Assembly: GCA_027422505.1 (NCBI GenBank)
Contig: JAPQWV010000017.1
Coordinates: forward strand, 18,787,501-18,851,500
Source: Craterostigma plantagineum
Taxonomy: Eukaryota; Streptophyta; Magnoliopsida; Lamiales; Linderniaceae
Direction of reading: 5' to 3'
DNA: 64,000 nt
Part shown: positions 23,281-32,943 of the stretch, piece by piece
Numbering within the stretch: the stretch's first letter is position 1
Layout: each line of letters opens with the position of its first letter
Program-made: the position numbers and the translations under genes
Notes under the pieces: model-generated
What the model was told of the DNA's origin: nothing
What the model saw: the letters and a program-made list of their open reading frames with translations, nothing else
Databases searched by the model: none

Positions 23281-23737
23281 TAGGGTTGTCAATGGGGCGT
23301 GGATTCCCCGTCCCCGCGGGGACCCGCTCCGAATAGGACGGGGAATCCCCGCTACTCTAACCCCGCGAGCGGGGACGGGGGAAAATTTTTCCCCGCGGAT
23401 ATACGCGCCCTGTTCCCCGCCCTGTCCCCGATAAATAAAATAATAATTATTATATTCAATTAATATTATTATAAGATAAATAATATTAAAATATACTTTG
23501 TATAACATCAATATGATTAAAATATAGTTTAAATAATATTAAAAAATAGTTTAAATAAGATAAATTAAAATATAGTTTAAATAATATTAAAATAACTTAA
23601 ATTGATTTTTTTTTAAATAGTGACGGGGCGGGGAATCCCCGTGGGGCGGGGGTCCCCGGGGGACGGGGACGATTTCATCCCCGTTACCTCGCAGGGACGG
23701 GGATTAGATCCCCGCCCCCGCCCCGTTGACAACCCTA
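23281..23737. mobile_element. hAT-like MITE, GC-rich
   Basis: 457 bp with termini TAGGGTTGTCAATGGGGCG and, inverted, TAGGGTTGTCAACGGGGCG, bounded by a perfect 8-bp TSD, GGGAGAAT, at 23273-23280 and 23738-23745. Both ends are full of GGGGACGGGG-type repeats and the centre is AT-rich. No coding capacity. Confidence 0.9.
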
Positions 23738-24178
23738 GGGAGAATACTATGTATTACCTCGAATTAACATGACACGATAATGTTACAAGCATCAAGAACG
23801 CCCAAACGGAAATGTAACATATTCTGCACAAAAATATTAGATAGTGGCTGGCATGACCTATTTATGTCACCTATGTATCATTTTATAGACAGCCCAAATG
23901 TTAAAAGGAAATCTATGGTGGTCAATTAGAGGTAACATCAAGTTGCAGCAAACTCAGCATAAGCTACCTTGGCAGAGTTTTTGCAAAGCATGTTGCAAAA
24001 ACCACATTTATTCTAACACTGGTGAAACAAAGTAGATATTAGCAACCAACTTGAACGATCACATACCAAACATTCGAAACCGAACGTCAACAGACATGTA
24101 GATGAGAAAATAAATGTGAAAAGACACATAAAATAGATGCCAATGATATAATCAATGTCAATCCAACGACAAACACCA
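23738..24178. other. 3' flank of the helicase copy
   Basis: No gene. The stretch lies downstream of the minus-strand helicase stop and could hold a 3' UTR. No poly(A) tract that would prove retroposition is evident on the minus strand here. Confidence 0.4.
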
Positions 24179-26502
24179 TCAAATCTTGAAAGCCCTACCA
24201 GCGGCACGAGGCATTTTCCTCGACAAAGGATCTTCGACGTCCTCTGATATGTAGTAATGGGGAGCTACTTCCAAAAGCCATTCGGGTCTGATCTCGGTCA
24301 CATGCCTGACGTACTCTTTCGTCGTGAGGACTAACTCGTGGAAGACGACCCATCTAGGAGGAGCTGCCTGCCCTGCTAACCCCGAGCTCGGATGGATGTG
24401 CACCGTTAACGAAGGCGAATCCTTTTTGATCATTCTATAACATCCATCCTTCTGTAGCTTTGCAGCGTTGGGAGAGAACCCCGACGCCACTGCTTTCTTT
24501 ATTAGAGTCTCGCCTACATCGGCCCCCATCGAACAATTCGCCGCCGTCGTCAATTCGATTCCTCCCTTTTCGAGCAACCCCTCCAACTGGTCGCGCACGT
24601 CCCTCGCCCTCTTCATGCTCCTCGCCTGGATATAGTTCTCGTAGCACCATCCAGTAGAATAATCGGCTTCCTTCCACGATTCGTACACCTTGAGCAGCGC
24701 CAGGTGGTCCCCTACGTTCCCCGCGTGAAAATTCGAGCTTGCGGTGTCGGCGTGGACCTGCTTGTCCTTCGGCCTGTAGAAGACCGAATTCCCCCCGACG
24801 GACAGCATGGCGGCGATGGATATCACCTCCTCGGAGCACTTGTACTTCTCCGAGGCGACGATCATCTTCGAAAGCATGGGATCGAGGGGAAACTCGGCCA
24901 TCTTTCTGCCCGTCTCCGTGAGCTCTTTTCCCTCGCCGCCGACTGCGCCCAGCGCATGGAGCAAATCTCCGGCCCTCTTCAGAGCCTCGTCTGGCGGAGG
25001 GTCCATGAAGTCGAAGCTCGTCGGGTCGAGCCCGAGCATCTTCAGGGTGAGCACGACGCTCGCCAAGTTGGTCCTCTGTACTTCGGGGACGGTATTTTCT
25101 TCGAGGTCGTCGCGGAAGTTCTCGGCGGTGCACAGACGATAGCATTTCCCGGGACCCGTCCTCCCCGACCGACCCGCCCGTTGAGCGGCCGAGGCCTTCG
25201 AGATCAGAGCGACGGGCAACGAATCCATCCCCGTCCTGGGATTGTAAGACTTGACTTTAGCAAATCCCGGGTCAACGACGTACTTAATCCCGTCTATGGT
25301 TAGCGAAGTCTCGGCTATATTCATGGCAAGCACGACCTTACGCGCCCCTTCGGGTGTGGGTTGGAAGATATTAGCTTGAAGCTCGGTGGGCAAGTTAGCA
25401 TAGATCGCGCATATGATAAGCTCTGCTACCTTCGTTCCCAATCCTCTCGTCCTATGCCGGAGGAGCTCTTCTGCCGCCTCAATCTCCTCCTGCCCAGTCA
25501 AGAAGACCAAAACGTCGCCGGGCGGCTGCTTAACGTGAATCTGAAGAACCGTAGCAACGGCAGCATCTAATGGGTCCGCCACGGGGGCATATGTGTAGTA
25601 TATTTCGACGGGGAATCTCCTCCCAGGTATCCTAAAGATCGGAGCCCCGTCGAAGTAATCGCTAAACTTGACAGCGTCGAGGGTGGCGGTCGAGATGAGC
25701 AGTTTGAGGTCGGGGCGGAAACGAGCGATGTCCTTAACGAGCCCTAATAAGATGTCGGTCGAGACCGTCCGCTCGTGGGCCTCGTCGACCATCACGACGC
25801 TGTAGCTCGACAGCTTGGGCTCGCGGAGGAACTCGCGCAATAGCATTCCGTCGGTCATGTACTTGAGGACGGTTTTGGATGACGTGCGCTCTTCGAAACG
25901 GATTGAGTAGCCTACCTCGTGCCCTAGCTTTACCCCCAATTCTCGGGAAACCCTAGCTGCGACGACGCTCATGGCTGCGACACGACGGGGCTGGGTGCAA
26001 GCAATTGTTCCGCGATTGGAGATTTCGTGTAGGTACTGAGGTATCTGAGTGGTTTTTCCCGAGCCAGTTTCCCCGACGATTATCAATACCTGATGGTCGT
26101 TGATGGCTTGGAGGAGATCGTCTCTGTAAGGATGTGTAGGCAGCGTCTTTCTTTCGGTCGATAGCTTCGATTTTGTCTCGATGTTGACGGCGACTACTGA
26201 TGATTCGCTGCTGCTAATGGATATGGACGGCTCAGATTGGTCTGCAAACACAAAATCGTATTGATCGTCGTTAATCAGCGTTTTGTTTTTAGAATCCCTA
26301 AACGCTCTGCAAACCTGTAGCTCTTCCCACGATTTTTCTTCACCGGCGGCGGGGGGATGATCGCTGCGGCGCGAGGCGACGGCGAATCGCTTCTTCTGCC
26401 TCACGCCGCCGGCAGCTTCCACGTCATCGTACGCGTCGGGAATCCTGTACTCGGAGGACTCACCGTGGCCCTCTTCCACCTCGCGAGGGTACGGTAGATT
26501 CG
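24179..26502 (-). pseudogene. DEAH-box RNA helicase, main part, cut by a retrotransposon
   Basis: An uninterrupted frame runs from the retrotransposon junction to a stop at 24179-24181. It matches plant pre-mRNA-splicing DEAH helicases of the DEAH1/ESP3 (Prp2) type, which remodel the spliceosome in the nucleus using ATP. Counting from the GTG at 26479: motif [11 protein letters not shown] (136-145), Ia [14 protein letters not shown] (232-235), III STAT rather than SSAT (263-266), [10 protein letters not shown] where TNIAETSLT is usual, and [15 protein letters not shown], followed by ratchet/HA2 and OB-fold regions ending near [13 protein letters not shown]. There is no ATG before the helicase part: the natural start lies beyond the insertion at 32257, and the two pieces are out of frame by one base. 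The lack of introns and the short N-terminus suggest a retrocopy. Departures in motifs III and V suggest weak or no activity. Confidence 0.85.
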
Positions 26503-26945
26503 TGTTAGGTCTAAGGAGATTAGAAAGGAGATTGGAGAAGATGATTGCACGATGACTAAGTCTGGAAGAAAATGAAGACGATGGGTCAAACTCTATTGGG
26601 CCAGGGAAGCTATTGGGTCAAGATTAAATGGCCCCTCCTATCCATATTGGGCTTACATTAATGACCCATTTATCTATTTCTATTATCAGTTTAATATTAC
26701 TAATGAGCTGTACTTAAGCAAAAGACTATCACGGATTCTCTAGGAAATTACTTACAAATTCTCTCTTCTCTCTCTTCACGTTTCTCTCCCTGTTTCTTCT
26801 TCTCTTCTTCTCTAATCTTCTTCTTTCACTCCTTCGCCACCATGAATGCCTGATTATCACCTGAAAAGAGTAATTGTTAGCTAAGTAATTGCATTCTGTG
26901 ATCAATAAGCTGAAATCTGTTGTTGGGATCTGTTGGGATCTTACA
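26503..26945 (+). repeat. 5' LTR of the chromovirus
   Basis: TGTTAGGTCT...CTTACA, 443 bp. A pyrimidine-rich stretch (TCTCTTCTCTC and CTTCTTCTC) sits in its second half. Confidence 0.95.
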
Positions 26946-26949
26946 AGTT

Positions 26950-26961
26950 TGGTATCAGAGC
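26950..26961 (+). promoter_or_regulatory. Primer-binding site, initiator tRNA-Met
   Basis: TGGTATCAGAGC, complementary to the 3' end of initiator tRNA-Met, starts four bases after the 5' LTR. Confidence 0.92.
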
Positions 26962-26981
26962 CGACCTTCCTCGGACTGACA

Positions 26982-29900
26982 ATGGCAGACCATAATACCC
27001 GGCAGAAAGAAGTGCAGGATACCCTGAAAAAACATGAGAAGCTGTTGGCTGATGAAATAGCTCAAAGGGAAGTAGCTGAAACTCAGCTGCGAGTTGAACT
27101 GAGCTCAACCAAAGAAACAGTGGGAGTGTTGAATGATCATGTTGCACATCTAAATCAGAAGATGGAAATGTTTGGTCAAAATCAACAAGAGCTTCAACAT
27201 CAAGTTGGAGAAATAAACCAGGCCCTTCAGCTGATTGTGAAACAGCTCCAAAACCAATCCCAAAGCCAAACTTATTCCTTCTCAAAATCCAAATCAATCC
27301 TAGGAGAAAGACCACCTGAACCATCCCACCGCAACCTCAACACTTATAACCTACCTAAATCCAACTCATTCAACCATCAGATCCTACACCCTGAGAACCC
27401 CACAAATTCCCTACCTAACCATTACCTACCCAAATTGGAGTTTCCCAGATTTGATGGAATGGAAGCCAGAGCCTGGTTGAAAAAGTGCAACAGGTATTTT
27501 CAAATGGTGACCTCCTTGGATGAGTTCCAGAAGGTACAGGTTGCCTCCTTGTACCTGGAAGGAAAGGCAGAAGTATGGTTTCAGGGTCAATATGAGGACA
27601 AAGACCCCCCCATGTGGACAGAATTCACTGAAGCTGTGCTAGGAAGGTTTGACAACCTGGAACCAGAGATGATGGTGGGTGAATTCAATAAGCTGCAACA
27701 AATTGGAAGTGTAAGGGATTATGTTGATAAATTTGAGGAACTGAAATCCTACATGCTGCTCTATGACCAGAAGTTCAGTGAAGACTACATTACATCCAGT
27801 TTTATTGGAGGGTTGAAGGAAGAGATAGGGGGGTATGTCATGGCCCAAAAACCCACAACCTTAACCCAAGCCATCTATCTAGCTAATAGACAAGAAGCCA
27901 TTGTAGAAGCTATCCTTAAAAAAGTTCAATCACTACACAAACTCAGCCACCCCCAAAAACCACCCTATAAACCACCCAACCCTAACCCTTATACCCATAA
28001 CCAACCCAAACATGTGACCAGCCCCAAACCCTCGTACCCATCCACCCCCAGAAAACTCCTAACTGCAGCTGAGATGAGAGCTAGAAGGGAGAAGAACTTG
28101 TGCTATAATTGTGATGAAACATGGGTACAAGGCCACAGATGCAAGTTAGAAAAACAATTATACCTTATGATGACAGAGGAGGAGGAAGGAATTAACCATC
28201 AGGAGAGTGTAGAGTGGGAAGTAGCAGCTGAACAAGATGAAGATATGACAGTATCCCTACATGCTATAGCTGGAAGCATCAATTCAAATACCTTCAGGGT
28301 AAAAGGGTATGTAGGAGTAGAAGAAGTGCACATACTCATTGATAGTGGAAGTACCCATTGCTTTCTCGATGAGCAAACAGCCCTGAGACTGAATTGCACA
28401 CAAGAAGTCACCACCCCTATGTTGATTAGTGTAGCTGATGGGGGGAAAATACTCAGCCAAAATTATTGCCCTGAGTTTTGTTGGCAAATACAGGGGCAGA
28501 ACTTCAGCCACCCCATAAGAGTGATCAGATTGGGAGGTTGTGAGATGGTCCTAGGTGGGGACTGGCTGAAACAATACAGTGGAGTTCTAGACTTCAAAAA
28601 CATGCAACTGACCATTAGTACAGGAAAGAGTAAAATCACAATCAGTGCTTTATCTGACAGGGCAGAGCTACATCAATTGACAGCCATGAGTGTCAAAAGA
28701 GCCCTGAAGACTGAAGTGGGCAGGAACCTAGGCGAGCTATGGTCCCTAAATATTCAACCCCTAGGCTCCACACACCCTGAGGTGGAAGAGCTGCTCAAGG
28801 ACTACCCTGACATATTTGAAGAACCTAAATCCCTACCCCCCAGAAGAGAAATCGAACACCAAATCCAATTGATCCCTAATGCCATACCCAAAAAACATGC
28901 CCCCTATAGGTACAGCCACTCCCAAAAGGATGAGATAGAAAAGCAAGTTCAGGAGATGTTAAGAGCTGGGTTAATCAGACCAAGCTACAGCCCCTTTGCC
29001 TCCCCCGTACTATTAGTCAAAAAGAAGGATGGAGGTTGGAGATTATGCATTGACTATAGATACTTGAATAGCCTTACCATCAAACACAGCTTTCCTATAC
29101 CAGTTATAGATGAGCTGTTAGATGAGCTCTTTGGGGCCCAATACTTTTCCAAAATTGACCTAAGGTCAGGCTACTTCCAGATTAGGATGAACCCAAACCA
29201 CATTTCCCTAACCAGTTTCACTACCCACCAAGGCCACTATGAATTCCTAGTCATGCCATTTGGACTATGCAATGCACCCTCTACCTTCCAAAGCCTAATG
29301 AACCTAATCTTCAAAGATTACCTCAGAAAATTTGTCCTAGTTTTCTTTGATGATATTCTCATTTATAGCAATTCCCTCCCAGACCACATCCAACACCTAA
29401 CCACAGTCCTAAACATCCTGAGAACCCATACCCTATTTGCCAAGAGCAGTAAATGCAGTTTTGGTCAGCAAAGAATTGAGTACCTAGGCCATATCATCAC
29501 AGACCATGGGGTTGCCACAGATCAAGACAAAATAGAGTGTATGATCAATTGGCCTACTCCTCAGAACATCAAATCTTTAAGGGGATTCCTAGGGTTGACA
29601 GGTTACTACCGTAGATTTATAAGGAACTATGGAACTATCAGCAGGCCACTCACTAACCTCTTGAAGAAGGACTCTTTTTTATGGAGCACTGAGGCTGACA
29701 AAGCCTTCTCTGAACTCAAGGAAGCAATGACCTCTGCCACAGTATTGGCCTTGCCAGACTTCACATCCCATTTAAACGGATGCCTCGGGGAAGGGTTTGG
29801 GGCTGTCCTGATGCAAAATGGAAGACCCATAGCCTACTTGAGCAAACCTCTGTGTCAAAAAAATCAAGGGTTGTCAGTTTATGAGAAGGAGCTCTTGGCA

Positions 29901-30605
29901 TTATTCATGGCTGTTACAAAATGGAGACATTACCTCCAGGGGCAGCATTTCATCATCAAAACAGACCAACAAAGTCTCAAGTACATTTTAGAGCAGAAGG
30001 TGGAAGGCCTGTTACAACAGAAATGGGTAACCAAACTTATGGGACTTGACTATGAAATCCAATATAAAAAAGGGAAGGAAAATTCAGCTGCAGATGCCCT
30101 GTCTAGAAGGGATCAAGACATACCCGAATGTGCTTCCATGACAACTCTCATTCCCCAATGGGCCACTGAGATTCAGGAAAGCTATGAAGGGGATGATCAC
30201 TTCAGTTCCGTCATCCAACAGAAGCTCCTTGACCCTGCAACATTTCCAGAATACTCTTATAAACAAGGAGTATTAAGGCACAACAACAGATTATGTGTAG
30301 GGAATAAAAGTCAGCTGAGATATAGAATCTTTGAACAGCTTCATGACTCTCCAATCGGGGGACATTCAGGCATTCTTGGTACTTATCATAGGATAAAATC
30401 ACTTTTCACTTGGCCGGGGCTTAAGGCAGACATCACCAACTGGGTGAAGGAGTGTGATGTTTGCCAAAAGACCAAGACTGAACACACAGCCTATCCAGGT
30501 TTATTACAACCTCTTATTATTCCCACACAAGCTTGGGATAGTATATCTATGGACTTCATAGATGGACTTCCCAAGTCTGAGGGTAAGGACACCATGTGGT
30601 TGTAG
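26982..30605 (+). CDS. Chromovirus gag-pol polyprotein, first frame
   Basis: The first ATG after the PBS (26982) opens about 1,200 codons. Order: a coiled-coil leader; gag (WLKKCNRYFQMV to about 27930); zinc knuckle CYNCDETWVQGHRC (about 28100); protease with HILIDSGSTHCFL (about 28330); RT with WRLCIDYRYLN and FFDDILIY (about 29340-29370, the catalytic DD present); RNase H (29740-30110); and the HHCC start of integrase with CDVCQKTK. Near 29775 the protein reads HLNGCLGEG where TDASGEG is expected: two nearby indels shift the frame briefly and lose the conserved RNase H aspartate. The frame stops at 30603-30605 because one G is missing in ACCATGTGG; the pol frame resumes at once in the next frame. 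Confidence 0.92.
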   Translation: MADHNTRQKEVQDTLKKHEKLLADEIAQREVAETQLRVELSSTKETVGVLNDHVAHLNQKMEMFGQNQQELQHQVGEINQALQLIVKQLQNQSQSQTYSFSKSKSILGERPPEPSHRNLNTYNLPKSNSFNHQILHPENPTNSLPNHYLPKLEFPRFDGMEARAWLKKCNRYFQMVTSLDEFQKVQVASLYLEGKAEVWFQGQYEDKDPPMWTEFTEAVLGRFDNLEPEMMVGEFNKLQQIGSVRDYVDKFEELKSYMLLYDQKFSEDYITSSFIGGLKEEIGGYVMAQKPTTLTQAIYLANRQEAIVEAILKKVQSLHKLSHPQKPPYKPPNPNPYTHNQPKHVTSPKPSYPSTPRKLLTAAEMRARREKNLCYNCDETWVQGHRCKLEKQLYLMMTEEEEGINHQESVEWEVAAEQDEDMTVSLHAIAGSINSNTFRVKGYVGVEEVHILIDSGSTHCFLDEQTALRLNCTQEVTTPMLISVADGGKILSQNYCPEFCWQIQGQNFSHPIRVIRLGGCEMVLGGDWLKQYSGVLDFKNMQLTISTGKSKITISALSDRAELHQLTAMSVKRALKTEVGRNLGELWSLNIQPLGSTHPEVEELLKDYPDIFEEPKSLPPRREIEHQIQLIPNAIPKKHAPYRYSHSQKDEIEKQVQEMLRAGLIRPSYSPFASPVLLVKKKDGGWRLCIDYRYLNSLTIKHSFPIPVIDELLDELFGAQYFSKIDLRSGYFQIRMNPNHISLTSFTTHQGHYEFLVMPFGLCNAPSTFQSLMNLIFKDYLRKFVLVFFDDILIYSNSLPDHIQHLTTVLNILRTHTLFAKSSKCSFGQQRIEYLGHIITDHGVATDQDKIECMINWPTPQNIKSLRGFLGLTGYYRRFIRNYGTISRPLTNLLKKDSFLWSTEADKAFSELKEAMTSATVLALPDFTSHLNGCLGEGFGAVLMQNGRPIAYLSKPLCQKNQGLSVYEKELLALFMAVTKWRHYLQGQHFIIKTDQQSLKYILEQKVEGLLQQKWVTKLMGLDYEIQYKKGKENSAADALSRRDQDIPECASMTTLIPQWATEIQESYEGDDHFSSVIQQKLLDPATFPEYSYKQGVLRHNNRLCVGNKSQLRYRIFEQLHDSPIGGHSGILGTYHRIKSLFTWPGLKADITNWVKECDVCQKTKTEHTAYPGLLQPLIIPTQAWDSISMDFIDGLPKSEGKDTMWL

Positions 30606-31309
30606 ATAGACTAACCAAGTATGCACATTTTATAGCACTCACACATCCTTTCACTACTGAAATTATGGTTAAAATTTTCATTGACAACATCTACAAGCTA
30701 CATGGGCTGCCCTCTAACATTATCTCTGACAGGGATAAGATTTTTACTAGCCAATTTTGGCAGACTCTTTTCAAAGCTATAGGTACTTCATTGAATTTAT
30801 CTACCGCCTATCACCCTCAGACAGATGGACAAACTGAAAGGGTGAATCAATGCTTGGAGAATTACCTGAGAGCTATGTGCCATCTTAAGCCCAAGCTCTG
30901 GTTCAAGCACCTATCCTTGGCAGAATTCTGGTACAACACCAACTATCACCGCAGCATCAAGATGACGCCTTTCCAAGCTCTCTATGGATACACCCCTACC
31001 CAAATCCCATTGGGACCTGTAGCTGGAGTTTCTCACCAGAATGTCAAGGAATACCTGCAAGAAAGACAGAGGATAATCGAGATACTGAAGGATAACTTGA
31101 AGCACGCACAGGAAAGGATGAAATTTTATGCTGATTTGAAGAGGACAGAACGAGAGTTTGAAGAAGGAGAAGAGGTATATCTCAAATTACAACCTTACCG
31201 ACAGACATCATTGGCTCTCCGAAGGAAGATGAAGCTTGCCCAGAAATACTATGGGCCGTACATCATCCTCGATCGGAAAGGTAGCCTACAAATTACAGTT
31301 GCCACCTGA
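30596..31309 (+). pseudogene. Chromovirus integrase core, shifted frame
   Basis: This frame continues integrase directly after the one-base loss: VVDRLTKYAHF, then ISDRDKIFTSQFW with the second acidic residue, and HPQTDGQTERVNQ with the glutamate; the first aspartate (SMDFIDGLP) lies in the previous frame at about 30550. A GPY/F-like module (KYYGPYIIL) follows, then a small deletion near 31250 shifts the frame again. All three catalytic residues survive, so decay is limited to small indels. Confidence 0.88.
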
Positions 31310-31727
31310 AAGTCAAATCCACCCGGTTTTTCACATGTCACTCTTAAAGAAGGCTATCAAGAAGAAATACAAACCTACGACTATTCTACCCCCCATCAAC
31401 AATCAGGGAGAAGTAAAGATCGCACCTTTACAGATCCTTGATCGTAGAACTGTCGTACGGCGCAAGATCCCTATCCGACAAATTCTGGTTCATTGGGCGT
31501 TCTCTTCACCGGAGGAAGCGACGTGGGAAGATCTGGCGTTCATTCGCTCTAACTTTCCCACCTTTAATTCTCGAGGACGAGAATGGTCTCAAGAAGGGGG
31601 AAGTGTTAGGTCTAAGGAGATTAGAAAGGAGATTGGAGAAGATGATTGCACGATGACAAGTCTGGAAGAAAATGAAGACGATGGGTCAAACTCTATTGGG
31701 CCAGGGAAGCTATTGGGTCAAGATTAA
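31257..31727 (+). pseudogene. Chromovirus integrase C-terminus with chromodomain
   Basis: Resumes as GKVAYKLQLPPESQIHPVFH, the standard Ty3/gypsy integrase tail, and ends with a chromodomain-like segment (VHWAFSSPEEATWEDLAFI, about 31485-31560). Chromodomains of this type are thought to guide integration towards particular chromatin. The frame runs past the polypurine tract into the 3' LTR. Confidence 0.82.
31587..31603 (+). promoter_or_regulatory. Polypurine tract of the chromovirus
   Basis: Purine-rich AAGAAGGGGGAAG ends at 31603, directly before the 3' LTR. Confidence 0.85.
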
Positions 31728-32045
31728 ATGGCCCCTCCTATCCATATTGGGCTTACATTAGTGACCCATTTATCTATTTCTATTATCAGTTTAATATTAC
31801 TAATGAGCTGTACTTAAGCAAAAGACTATCACGGATTCTCTAGGAAATTACTTACAAATTCTCTCTTCTCTCTCTTCACGTTTCTCTCCCTGTTTCTTCT
31901 TCTCTTCTTCTCTAATCTTCTTCTTTCACTCCTTCGCCACCATGAATGCCTGATTATCACCTGAAAAGAGTAATTGTTAGCTAAGTAATTGCATTCTGTG
32001 ATCAATAAGCTGAAATCTGTTGTTGGGATCTGTTGGGATCTTACA
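31604..32045 (+). repeat. 3' LTR of the chromovirus
   Basis: 442-bp partner of 26503-26945, followed by TSD ATTCG at 32046-32050. Confidence 0.95.
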
Positions 32046-32257
32046 ATTCGCTCCTTGTGCCTTAAATCGCGGCGCTCTGCTTCGGTGAGATTCGCTGCTC
32101 CGAAGAGGCGGTGCTCGTCGTCGATGAGATCTCGGAGCTCTTCAAGCTTCTTCTGCTCCGACTTCTTCAGATATTCTTGCCTCGACGCTCTCCTCAGCTC
32201 CTCCACTCTATTAGACCTTCGATTATCAGTCACCTTCGCTGCTGATGATTCACCCAT
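32046..32257 (-). pseudogene. DEAH-box RNA helicase, N-terminal piece
   Basis: Reading leftward from ATG at 32257 the frame gives a charged N-terminal region: RRASRQEYLKKSEQKKLEEL, then DLIDDEHRLF and LTEAERRDLRHKER. The same arrangement precedes the EYRIPDAYD segment in plant DEAH1/ESP3 helicases, and that segment is found on the other side of the chromovirus at about 26450. Only the last 70 or so residues before the insertion are present: the start lies much later than in the full-length family, so the copy was short at its N-terminus already. Joining the two sides at the TSD gives IYRTLAR in this frame, while the rest of the helicase needs the next frame, so a one-base change lies close to the junction. 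Confidence 0.82.
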
Positions 32258-32338
32258 GGATTGCGATGATCGATCGATAATTGATTGACTCCAAAAAAAA
32301 AGGTTATAATGCGTACTGTATCAAGGAGAAAAGAGGTT

Positions 32339-32473
32339 GGTATTTTTAATTAAATAAACAAAAAAAACAAACATTAACAAAATAAACGGAGAAGCAGAAG
32401 TATTAATAAAATAGAGACTTTCGTACTCCTAAGAGAAGCAGAAGTATTAATAAAATAGAGACTTTCGTACTCT
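32339..32473 (+). repeat. MULE left terminal inverted repeat
   Basis: Starts GGTATTTTTAATTAAAT. The segment GAGAAGCAGAAGTATTAATA followed by AAATAGAGACTTTCGTACTC is present twice in tandem (about 32389 and 32433), so this TIR is about 42 bp longer than the right one. Confidence 0.9.
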
Positions 32474-32865
32474 AGGAGTACGAATTAGTAATTCGTACTC
32501 CCAGAATACGATTTACCTTCGGGCGTTGACCCGCTGACCCGACACGTCGGCGTAACTCGTATCGGGGAAATACGAGTTAGTAATTCGTACTCTAGGAGTA
32601 CGAATTACCTGCTGACCACGCTGACCCTGACATGGCAATGACATGGCGCGTTATCTCGTATTCTCAGTATACGAGACAGTAACTCGTATCCTTAGGATAC
32701 GAGTTACGTTATGTGGCCGACCAACCTGCATGGCCATGCAAGGTGTCGGCAATAATTCCTCTAACTCGTATTCCGGGCACACGAGTTACGTGAATTCAAT
32801 AATTCACGTAACTCGTATGCCCGGAATACGAGTTACTTAACTCGTATCTCCAGGATACGATTTAA
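32465..32865. repeat. Array of short palindromes next to the left TIR
   Basis: Nine short inverted repeats in about 400 bp, each of the form AACTCGTA or ATTCGTA, a variable centre, then TACGAGTT or TACGAATT (for example GTAACTCGTATCC followed by TTAGGATACGAGTTAC near 32673). Two of them (about 32762-32786 and 32810-32835) are reverse complements, forming a larger hairpin around GTGAATTCAATAATTCAC. Four similar units flank the right TIR. They could be transposase-binding sites or transcribed hairpins. Confidence 0.85.
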
Positions 32866-32870
32866 GTAAG

Positions 32871-32877
32871 TATAAAT
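32871..32877 (+). promoter_or_regulatory. TATA box of the MULE transposase gene
   Basis: TATAAAT lies 67-73 bp upstream of the transposase ATG at 32944, just after the last palindrome. Confidence 0.6.
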
Positions 32878-32943
32878 CCCCCCTCCCCAGAACGACTCGT
32901 ATATCATTAGCCCTTCTCAACATTTATATTAATAACTCAAACA

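Larger units (their letters stand above)
26503..32045 (+). mobile_element. Ty3/gypsy chromovirus (Reina-like), nearly intact
   Basis: Two near-identical LTRs (443 and 442 bp) flank the usual order gag, protease, RT, RNase H, integrase, chromodomain. A perfect 5-bp TSD, ATTCG, lies at 26498-26502 and 32046-32050. Aligning the LTRs by eye shows one single-base indel (GACTAAG versus GACAAG) and one substitution (ATTAATG versus ATTAGTG), so the insertion is young. The gag zinc knuckle of the form CYNCDETWVQGHRC and the compact size favour the Reina-like clade, but that is a judgement without a tree. It sits inside the DEAH helicase copy in the opposite orientation. Confidence 0.95.

Noticed and set aside
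24435..25303. Several long open frames overlapping the helicase on both strands
   Set aside because: Shadow frames of the GC-rich helicase coding sequence; none has motifs.
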